Shown one piece after another: positions 57,342 to 64,000 of a DNA stretch of 64,000 bases. A program made the translations under genes and the position numbers. The stretch spans positions 1 to 64,000 of the forward strand of contig NZ_NSLB01000007.1 of assembly GCF_002304225.1 (NCBI RefSeq), in the 5' to 3' direction. Each line of letters starts with the position of its first letter. Positions within the stretch are counted from its first letter, which is position 1. The stretch is from Pseudomonas sp. HAR-UPW-AIA-41 (GTDB taxonomy: Bacteria > Pseudomonadota > Gammaproteobacteria > Pseudomonadales > Pseudomonadaceae). The notes below the pieces were generated by a model, which was given only the letters and a program-made list of their open reading frames with translations, was not told the DNA's origin and made no database searches.

Positions 57342-60334
57342 TACTCTGCCTCCGCCACGTTCAACACGCGCATCAGCTCGTTACCGCGCTCATCGATCAC
57401 CTTGATGGCGATCAGGCCTTTGCTGTCGGCAACAAAGGGCTCACTGGTAGTGCCGGCCAGGTGTTCCCATACGCTGTCGTTGAACTGGCCCTTCAGGGAC
57501 TTTTGCAAGTTGTCCCAGGCACCGGTACGCGGGAAAAACACCTGGCTGGCACAGAAGGCCATGCCGTTATAGCTGGTATCGAGCATCCAGCATGGCAGGT
57601 TTTCCGGCTCAACCGACTCTGTATCCATCGTGTCAGGGCGGAAGGTGTCGAGCCCCAAGAGTTCTACCTGGTACATCGCACGGCCATCATCACGCAGCCC
57701 GGCAGACACAATGCGCGCATCCGGCAGACCGGTTATGGAGAACAGCTGGTCGGTGTGGCTGGTCTTAAGCAGATCGTCCATCGCCACATCCGGCGTTACG
57801 CTGATGTAAGTGCAGGGCAAACGCAGGCGCTTGCGGTCATCCACCAGTTCTCGGGCCTTGGCCTGGATAGCAAAGCCAAAGAAGAACAGTTGACTGTATT
57901 TGAGGAAGTACGCCTCACTGGCTGCTTCAAATACCTGGTCTGAGCTGATCGCACCGTCCTCAGGGCCAAAGACGATAGCAATACGCTGCTCCTGCTCATC
58001 CACTGCTTCGGCGTGCAGGAAGTCATTATCCAGTACCCGAACCTGCTCCAGCTTCAGGCTGCGATTACCCGGCAGGCGCAGATTATGGCTGCGACGCAGA
58101 ATATCGATCATGCGATCCAGGTAGCTGCGGGCGTTGTAGCCAGCGGCTTGCTCCGCTGCCTGGGTGGCACCTTCTACTTCTAGGGAGTGAGCGGCTTGGA
58201 TAGTGGCTTCTACGGTGAAGGGGCCGCAGACGCGTGTGATTTTTGTATTTGTTTCCGGTCTATCAACAACTTTTACAGTTTCAGGTTCGAGTTTATTAGC
58301 TAGGGACTTCAGCGTAATCCTTGGAATTAAGCCACCAACCTCCTCACCGTTGCGATTATTTTTGCGCTTGTAAACAAATCCACCAGAGGGGCCTCTAGCT
58401 GGGTTGTCTAACTCGAACCAAGGGAATGTAGAAGTAAGTAGTCTCTGTCTGGCTAATGACAGAGGCACTCTAGAAGTGTCGCAAGTAATCCAGCGTCGCC
58501 CCAATTTCTCTGCACAATATGCAGTAGTGCCTGATCCACAAGTTATATCAATAACTAGATCTCCGGGGCTACTTGTCATCTGAATACAGCGTTCAATCAC
58601 TGTTGGTGTAGTCTGCACCACATAAGATCTGCTACCAAACTCAATTGTATCAGTCCATTGGTTAGTCAGAGATGAAAGGCCAAAATCTGAGAGATACATT
58701 TTAAAGTAAAGCTTTTCTCCTAACGAGAAAAGTCTATTTTGCTTTATGAGATTTTGAACTCCATCGCGGGTTGTTCGCCAACTCTTTCCGCGTTTTGTTG
58801 TGTAAGTCTTCCCATTGAAATCAATGGGGAAAGTACAAGATGCTGTATATCCTGATGAAGTTAGATCAGAGCGCTTGAAAACTCGATACCTTGATTTTGT
58901 CTCATCAAAATTGCTGATTTCCTCGGGGGTTAATTTTCTATACCCTCCATCAGGGGTATCTGCGAATACGAATTCGCTACCTTTCCCAACATTCTTAGAC
59001 ATCCAAAGGTTTTGATATTTCATCAAATCCTTATCTTTCGCATACCAGCATAAATAGTCTACGACAGACTCAATTTTACCCGACTCAAGGGGCATCATAG
59101 TCTTGAAGTTAATTACTGCTACGAAGTTCTCTTCGCCAAATACTTCATCCATGACAGCTCTAATCAAATGAAAGTTTTCGTCAGAGATCTGGACAAATAT
59201 ACTCGCCGACGAAGTCATTAAATCCTTTGCCAGGTTTAATCTGTCACGTATATAAGCAAGATATGAATGGCGTCCTAGCTCCCAAGTATCTCGATAGGCT
59301 TTAACCATTTCGGGTTCGCGTATCATTTCTTCATCTTTACCATGCTCAACTTTTCGATTTCTTACGAAAGGTTGGAAGTTTGAGCCATATTTAACCCCGT
59401 ACGGAGGGTCAAAATAAAAAACCTGTGCCTGCCCTCCCATCCCTTCATACTCCAGCAAGGAATTCATCACTTGTAGGGAGTCCCCGAGGATCAGGCGGTT
59501 GGCCCATTGTTCCTTATGGGTGTAGGCATCGAGTTGGTCGGCAATGTCCTTGTCGGCGTTGTCGCCAAACAAATCGAGCATGGTGCCGGCGGCCCGGTGG
59601 GATTCGAGTGTCTTCAGGATGTTTTGCGTCGAATGCCGCTCATGGACAAACAGCGGCACAGTTGGGACGCTTATCTGTTGGCGTTCAGCCTTGCCTGCCC
59701 AATTGAGGAAGGGTTGGGTAAGGCTCTTGAGGCGTGCCACGCACTGGCTCAGGCTGTTAAAGCGTTCACCATTGCCTTTCCATACCTGTTCTTCGGTAAA
59801 GACGCTGGCCTCGCCTTTTTCTGCGGCTTCAGCTACCAGGTTGAGCAGCCATTCAGCAAAGTCACGCTCAGCGTTTTCATCCCAGCACAGTTCGGGGGCC
59901 AGGCTGGAGTCGTAGCGATACTGCTTGGGCGGCTTTCTGGCATTGAATTGCTCTTGCACGCCGACATCTGGGCGACTGGTGGCTTTGGTGTCGTACTGAT
60001 AGGTGGCGTAAGGATCTGCGCCTAGAGCAGCATCCGCAGTCGCCTGAGGGGCTTCAGGCTGTGGACGATGTTTGGCCACTACCTGGTCTGCTAGGGATGC
60101 AGGCTTGCTAGCGGAGGGCTGAGCCAGAAATACCGAGCCACCACGGCCTTGGCCTTTACCCAGCACACCATCGGCAATCAAGGCATCGCGAACACGCCAG
60201 TAGTCCTCTTCGCTGAAGCTGAATGCCGCCGCCTCGGTCAGCTGCTGCTGAAGCTTGATATTGCCGATGCTGCTGCCGTCCTTCGGGAGTAATTGAAGGA
60301 TCAGGTCGTGCAGGTTGGCGTCGTGTTGACTCAT
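57341..60334 (-). CDS. Type III-like N6-adenine/N4-cytosine DNA methyltransferase
   Basis: A 997-residue methyltransferase, larger than usual Mod proteins. Motif IV DPPYGVKYG is at residues 309-317 and the SAM motif I, ITCGSGTT, at 597-604; this order (IV, recognition domain, I) is the beta class. The N-terminal ~300 residues (winged-helix-like start and a linker with Pro/Ala/Gln) and C-terminal ~290 residues are extensions without a clear family. Bases 58230-59425, covering residues ~303-700, are visibly AT-rich while both flanks are GC-rich. The start has AAGGAAG upstream. It lies between the SNF2 helicase and Res genes. Confidence 0.88.
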   Translation of the reverse strand: MSQHDANLHDLILQLLPKDGSSIGNIKLQQQLTEAAAFSFSEEDYWRVRDALIADGVLGKGQGRGGSVFLAQPSASKPASLADQVVAKHRPQPEAPQATADAALGADPYATYQYDTKATSRPDVGVQEQFNARKPPKQYRYDSSLAPELCWDENAERDFAEWLLNLVAEAAEKGEASVFTEEQVWKGNGERFNSLSQCVARLKSLTQPFLNWAGKAERQQISVPTVPLFVHERHSTQNILKTLESHRAAGTMLDLFGDNADKDIADQLDAYTHKEQWANRLILGDSLQVMNSLLEYEGMGGQAQVFYFDPPYGVKYGSNFQPFVRNRKVEHGKDEEMIREPEMVKAYRDTWELGRHSYLAYIRDRLNLAKDLMTSSASIFVQISDENFHLIRAVMDEVFGEENFVAVINFKTMMPLESGKIESVVDYLCWYAKDKDLMKYQNLWMSKNVGKGSEFVFADTPDGGYRKLTPEEISNFDETKSRYRVFKRSDLTSSGYTASCTFPIDFNGKTYTTKRGKSWRTTRDGVQNLIKQNRLFSLGEKLYFKMYLSDFGLSSLTNQWTDTIEFGSRSYVVQTTPTVIERCIQMTSSPGDLVIDITCGSGTTAYCAEKLGRRWITCDTSRVPLSLARQRLLTSTFPWFELDNPARGPSGGFVYKRKNNRNGEEVGGLIPRITLKSLANKLEPETVKVVDRPETNTKITRVCGPFTVEATIQAAHSLEVEGATQAAEQAAGYNARSYLDRMIDILRRSHNLRLPGNRSLKLEQVRVLDNDFLHAEAVDEQEQRIAIVFGPEDGAISSDQVFEAASEAYFLKYSQLFFFGFAIQAKARELVDDRKRLRLPCTYISVTPDVAMDDLLKTSHTDQLFSITGLPDARIVSAGLRDDGRAMYQVELLGLDTFRPDTMDTESVEPENLPCWMLDTSYNGMAFCASQVFFPRTGAWDNLQKSLKGQFNDSVWEHLAGTTSEPFVADSKGLIAIKVIDERGNELMRVLNVAEAE

Positions 60335-60387
60335 GAAGTTCTTCCTTAACTAAAACAGTGCGGCGCTTAGGCCTAAAGTGTGTGAAC

Positions 60388-63225
60388 TCAGTGCTGCTGC
60401 GTCCAGCCTGCGGCAGCCCAGTCCAAATTCTCGGGTATCAGGTAGCGGTTACTGGCATCAGCCAGTCGCTGGTTAGCTGTTTCTTCTGCAACCTTGAACA
60501 GCCCTTTAGAGGCTTCAGGGTCGGGGATAAGGCTGCTGTGTTCGGCAGGGCTCAGGAGCCATTGGCTGGCTTTTGCAGGGTTCAGTTTGGCTTTGCCACC
60601 GCTAACCTGAATGGCCACAAACTCCTGCCGCATGCGTTTACCCTGTGGGCCTTGCCAGCGCAGCATGGCTCCAAGCAGAGCACCCTCTTCTAGTTCTGGT
60701 GCTTTGAGCATTGCAGCTAGACCGCCAAAGTCGTACTCGCAGGCTTTGCCCAGCAGGTACTGCATCAGCTTGGAGTTGAGGTCGAGCATGTGGGTGTCTG
60801 GGCGATTGGCTGCCAGCATGCGATCCAAGGTCACATCCATACGCTGCGAAGCCTTTGGGGATAGCCCCATGTCGCGCATTACCTGCTCGGACAGTCGGAT
60901 TCGCAGCAACCGTTCTTTGTGGCTGCGCTCAGCGACCTCAATTCCCAATTGATCGAACATCCCAAGGACGAAGCTGTAGAGATGATCGACGGTGATTTCC
61001 AGCTCGTCACGCAGTTCATTGGGGTCGCTGGTGGCGGCATGGGCAAACAACTCTCGCTGTTTAGCGGCAGCCGTGCGTGCCTGGTTTAGCGCTTCGTCGA
61101 TGCGTTCACGAGTACGGTCTATGCCGAGCTTTGTCGCCTGTTGCAGGATGTCTTCTACGTCGATCAGCTCGGCCAGCTCGCCGAGGATTTCATCCTTGAG
61201 GCCTTCGTTGAACTCATGCCGCTGCACCTCGGCGAGGTCGGTCACCACGCTGTCGATTCGCTCGTACATCAGGTCGACGATGTTCTGATCCAGACTGTCG
61301 GTTTGCTGGATGTTGAACACGACAACCTTCTTTTTCTGCCCGTAGCGGTACAGGCGGCCAATGCGTTGTACAAGGCGCATTGGGTTCCAGGGCAGGTCAT
61401 AGTTGACCATGACGTGGCATTTGCTCTGGAGGTTGATGCCTTCCCCACCGGCCTCGGTCGAAATCAGAAAGCGGCCTTGCTCCTCGAAACGCTTGATGGC
61501 TTCGCGTCGCTCAGCATGTTGCATGGAGCCATTGATGAGCTCGACTTGGTCGCTGCCATAGTGGTCAGCCAGTGCTTCGCGCAGATAGTTTTGAGTGGTG
61601 CGGTATTCGGTAAAGATCAGCACCTTCTCGTCGGCATTGGCAGCGTGAATCTTGCCGATGATGTCTTCGATAAACAGCTTCAGCTTGAGGTCGTTTGCTT
61701 TCAGTGCTTCTGCTTCGGCAATCAGGTCTTTAAGCAGCTGCACTTCACCGGCGAAGAACTCGCGGGCATCACTAGTGAACTGTTCTTCCCATTCACCCAG
61801 ATAACGTTGGTCTCTGGGCTCTTCATCTGAGAGTCCGTTGGCCTCATCGTCGAGCAGGCGCTGAAGGCGGTTGCACAGCGCCCGGTGAATAGCTGCTGCA
61901 CTGGAGGCTGCTAGCTTGCGGTAGACGGTCATTACGAAGCCAATGGCGTTACCGGTTCGTCCCAGTGCTTCGCCCGCGTCATAGCCTTTGCGCAGATAGT
62001 TCTGGAGGGTCTTATCGAATTCGATGGATTCAGTGCTGCTGGGTACCTGCAAGGCACTGGTTATTTTGCCTTGGAAAATGAAGTTCCCTTCTGCATCCGT
62101 CACATCGGCCTTGTGGTTACGGAACACCATGTCGTGCAGGATTTCTGGCTTGATGTTGAGTGCCATGAGATCGGTGCGCCGCTCGGGGCGAAGCAGCTCC
62201 AGTAGAGCGACAAACTTGTCTTGCATGCCTTGGTGAGGGGTCGCACTCAGCAACAGCATGTGCTTGGTTTGACTGCGTAGGTTTTTAGCCAGGTCATAGC
62301 GTTCCGAGCTGTCGAGCTTCTGCCCGTACTGACGACGACTGAGTCGATGGCCTTCGTCAAATATCACCAGATCCCAGGGCTCTGCCTGGAGCAGACTCTC
62401 CAGGTGACCTTCCTGCTTGAGTCGATCCATGGAGCCAATGACACAGTCGTGCATCTTCCATTGGCGAGGTTCGTTGATGAAAAAGTCCTCACCATAGATT
62501 TCAAAGTCTTCGATCTTGAACTTGTGATAGAGCTCTTCTTGCCACTGCTTCGTCAGGCCAGCAGGGGTAACCAGCAAGATGCGTTTGACCAGGTCTCGTT
62601 GCCTCAGTGCATGCAGGAGCATGCCGGTCTCAATGGTTTTCCCAAGACCCACATCGTCCGCGATCAACCAGTTGAAGTTGCCGGAGGCGAGGATGTGGTG
62701 CACCAAGTGAATCTGATGAGGCAGCGGTTCAATCTCTAAGTGAGAAAGGGCTCCCGTGTTTTCATTCCACACCTTGATGGCTTGGGCGAGCATGCGCAGT
62801 CGCATGCGTTCTGCATCGACTGCTTCGCCTTTACTGGCAGTGACAAACCGATGCTTAACGCCCTTCACCTGACGCAGGTATTGATAGGGCAGCCAATGAC
62901 GCTCGCCACGCTCAGGAAAATCGACCAATACCTGCTCGCTGCCCGCCAAGGTGCGCTGCTGCATGATGACACCCTGCCCTAGTGATCGAACTCCAGTACC
63001 TGGCGTGTCATCGACCACGTCCATGCCATTTTGAAAGCCCGAGCGCACGGCAGATGCATCGACATAGGTCAGACTCTTCTCAGGAATGAACCAGTGAACC
63101 TGAATTTGATCTTCAGCTTCTTTAGCGACACTCATTTTGACAATGCCCCGGCGTTCGCCCTGACCGCTAGGCAGTGGTTGGCTGACCCAGCAACCAGGAA
63201 CATGGGTAAGTCTCAGGGACTTCAT
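60388..63225 (-). CDS. SNF2/RapA-type DEAD-box helicase of the defence island
   Basis: A 945-residue SNF2-family (SF2) ATPase. Walker A is DVGLGKT (191-197), the DEAD-like box DEGH (290-293), LLSATPHQG, then VLIFTEYRTTQNYL, EGINLQ and the arginine motif VQRIGRLYRYGQ. An N-terminal beta-rich region (VKHRFV, VLVDFPERG) precedes it and a ~300-residue helical C-terminus follows, with no nuclease motif. The architecture is like DrmD and other defence-linked helicases. AAGGA lies 7 bases before the ATG. The methyltransferase follows after 53 bases. Confidence 0.88.
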   Translation of the reverse strand: MKSLRLTHVPGCWVSQPLPSGQGERRGIVKMSVAKEAEDQIQVHWFIPEKSLTYVDASAVRSGFQNGMDVVDDTPGTGVRSLGQGVIMQQRTLAGSEQVLVDFPERGERHWLPYQYLRQVKGVKHRFVTASKGEAVDAERMRLRMLAQAIKVWNENTGALSHLEIEPLPHQIHLVHHILASGNFNWLIADDVGLGKTIETGMLLHALRQRDLVKRILLVTPAGLTKQWQEELYHKFKIEDFEIYGEDFFINEPRQWKMHDCVIGSMDRLKQEGHLESLLQAEPWDLVIFDEGHRLSRRQYGQKLDSSERYDLAKNLRSQTKHMLLLSATPHQGMQDKFVALLELLRPERRTDLMALNIKPEILHDMVFRNHKADVTDAEGNFIFQGKITSALQVPSSTESIEFDKTLQNYLRKGYDAGEALGRTGNAIGFVMTVYRKLAASSAAAIHRALCNRLQRLLDDEANGLSDEEPRDQRYLGEWEEQFTSDAREFFAGEVQLLKDLIAEAEALKANDLKLKLFIEDIIGKIHAANADEKVLIFTEYRTTQNYLREALADHYGSDQVELINGSMQHAERREAIKRFEEQGRFLISTEAGGEGINLQSKCHVMVNYDLPWNPMRLVQRIGRLYRYGQKKKVVVFNIQQTDSLDQNIVDLMYERIDSVVTDLAEVQRHEFNEGLKDEILGELAELIDVEDILQQATKLGIDRTRERIDEALNQARTAAAKQRELFAHAATSDPNELRDELEITVDHLYSFVLGMFDQLGIEVAERSHKERLLRIRLSEQVMRDMGLSPKASQRMDVTLDRMLAANRPDTHMLDLNSKLMQYLLGKACEYDFGGLAAMLKAPELEEGALLGAMLRWQGPQGKRMRQEFVAIQVSGGKAKLNPAKASQWLLSPAEHSSLIPDPEASKGLFKVAEETANQRLADASNRYLIPENLDWAAAGWTQQH

Positions 63226-63243
63226 GAGTTAATCCTTTATCCG

Positions 63244-64000
63244 TTAAGGCTCAATACTGAGTGAAGGCTCTTCGGTGTTCAGCCTGTGCAAGGCGGAAGT
63301 GAGTGACGCAGCTGACCATTGAGGCACGGCCTGACCAATACCATCGTTGATACTGTCGTCGTCATCCTCAATTGCTATCAGAAGTTCCTTGTCCTCAGCG
63401 TCAGTCTTGCTGTGCTGTTTTTTGCTTGGTTCTATTTCTCTGATATAGGGCTGGTCACTCAGGTAGCAGCTGGGCTCTTGTGGGTGCTTGGTTTGGAAAA
63501 CACCATAAGCTCTGAGGAGCTTGGTCTTCTCGATTTCTAGCGTGTCGCAAAGCCCCAGATCACTGTATTCCTCTGCCGGTAGTTCACGGGGATCACAAAA
63601 GTCAAAGTGCTGGCTGGCGGGCAAGCAACCTTCCAGATTGGCGAACCTGAACCATAGATAGCGTGCAAAGGCCTTAAACGCGCGGCGCAATGTGCTGTTT
63701 TCGTACCAGGATGCAAATAGGTTTTCGAGGAACACCTCGATCTCTTCTACTTGGGGAAGAGAGTCAAAGGAGCGCACGATCAGCAGAGCTGTCGGCCAGG
63801 ACAGAACGTCATGGGACAGGCGGCTACTTCCTGTTTTATCGAAGGCGATCCAGTAGATGTCATTCTCAGCCCAGATCACCTTGATGTGCGCAGCCAGAAT
63901 CAACTCACCAGGAGTGAGGCCTTTTTTGATCTCTCTCTCCAACGCAAGGCGAGTTGCGCCCCAGCCGCTCATGACAAAAATCTGCTGAATCAAAGGCAAG
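63244..64000 (-). CDS. Unknown protein of the defence island (possibly 5' partial)
   Basis: About 251 residues are readable; the frame is open to the window end, so the true start may lie beyond. A possible internal start is the ATG at 63972, but I see no good ribosome-binding site before it. The sequence has GATRLALEREIKKGLTPGE, a Trp/aromatic patch (YWIAFDK, YLWFRF) and an acidic, Asp-rich C-terminus (IAIEDDDDSIND). No known motif is recognised. It ends 18 bases before the helicase start and is transcribed in the same direction, so it is probably the first visible gene of the operon. Confidence 0.6.
   Translation of the reverse strand, partial: LPLIQQIFVMSGWGATRLALEREIKKGLTPGELILAAHIKVIWAENDIYWIAFDKTGSSRLSHDVLSWPTALLIVRSFDSLPQVEEIEVFLENLFASWYENSTLRRAFKAFARYLWFRFANLEGCLPASQHFDFCDPRELPAEEYSDLGLCDTLEIEKTKLLRAYGVFQTKHPQEPSCYLSDQPYIREIEPSKKQHSKTDAEDKELLIAIEDDDDSINDGIGQAVPQWSAASLTSALHRLNTEEPSLSIEP

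Noticed and set aside
51589..64000. BREX type 2 or DISARM locus
   Set aside because: Only the NERD-kinase resembles PglW, and only the SNF2 helicase resembles DrmD. PglZ, PglY, DUF1998 (DrmB) and a phospholipase D-like protein are not visible in this window.

Overview
The window looks like a Pseudomonas chromosome at the replication origin. The order gyrB-recF-dnaN-dnaA / rpmH-rnpA-yidD-yidC-mnmE / mnmG-rsmG-parA-parB / atpI-B-E-F-H-A-G-D-C / glmU is the conserved pseudomonad origin arrangement. RnpA, ParB (290 aa), MnmG (630 aa) and MnmE (455 aa) have the lengths I know for that genus. Two 16-bp parS sites lie in recF. The core sequence is GC-rich with GC-ending codons.

Layout. (1) 1-2675: the 3' end of a large two-partner-secretion exoprotein and its outer-membrane transporter. 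(2) 2843-7586: short metabolic and unknown genes (SDR oxidoreductase, hotdog thioesterase, DUF3301, alpha/beta hydrolase, a small anchored protein, a COG0523 GTPase, a secreted Cys-rich protein). (3) 7583-17744: a zinc-starvation island. A near-perfect Zur operator at 9880-9894 sits between two divergent operons. To the left are dksA2, a COG0523 GTPase and DUF1826. To the right are folE2, znuC, znuB, znuA, hisI2, yidD2, pyrC2, thrS2 and queD2, mostly with overlapping stop/start codons. The theme is to import zinc, deliver it, and supply back-up enzymes for zinc-dependent housekeeping proteins. DksA2 and PyrC2 have visibly lost zinc ligands; HisI2, ThrS2 and QueD2 have kept theirs. (4) 17830-21679: a DUF2946-like protein, a frameshifted TonB-dependent receptor and a membrane polyferredoxin, plausibly a metal-uptake cassette. 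(5) 21733-28507: DUF2207 and LemA proteins, glmS with a DeoR-type regulator that has a palindromic operator just upstream, and glmU. (6) 28604-35660: the ATP synthase operon. (7) 35809-44404: parB/parA, rsmG, mnmG, mnmE, yidC, yidD, rnpA, rpmH. (8) 44455-51066: oriC, dnaA, dnaN, recF, gyrB. A second cluster of DnaA boxes beside an AT-rich stretch lies between mnmG and mnmE (40085-40497).

(9) 51589-64000: a probable defence island immediately after gyrB. On the minus strand it has an unrecognised protein (cut by the window end), an SNF2-type helicase, a beta-class DNA methyltransferase, a type III-like helicase-nuclease, and a NERD nuclease-like protein carrying two degenerate kinase domains and a C-terminal winged-helix-like tail. 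A small plus-strand gene interrupts the set. The methyltransferase catalytic and recognition core is visibly AT-rich inside GC-rich flanks, as if swapped in. This combination does not match BREX, DISARM or a plain type III system from what is visible. It is the best candidate for a poorly described system.

I saw no tRNA, rRNA, insertion sequence or CRISPR array. All assignments come from reading the sequence and remembered family features; no database search was run.
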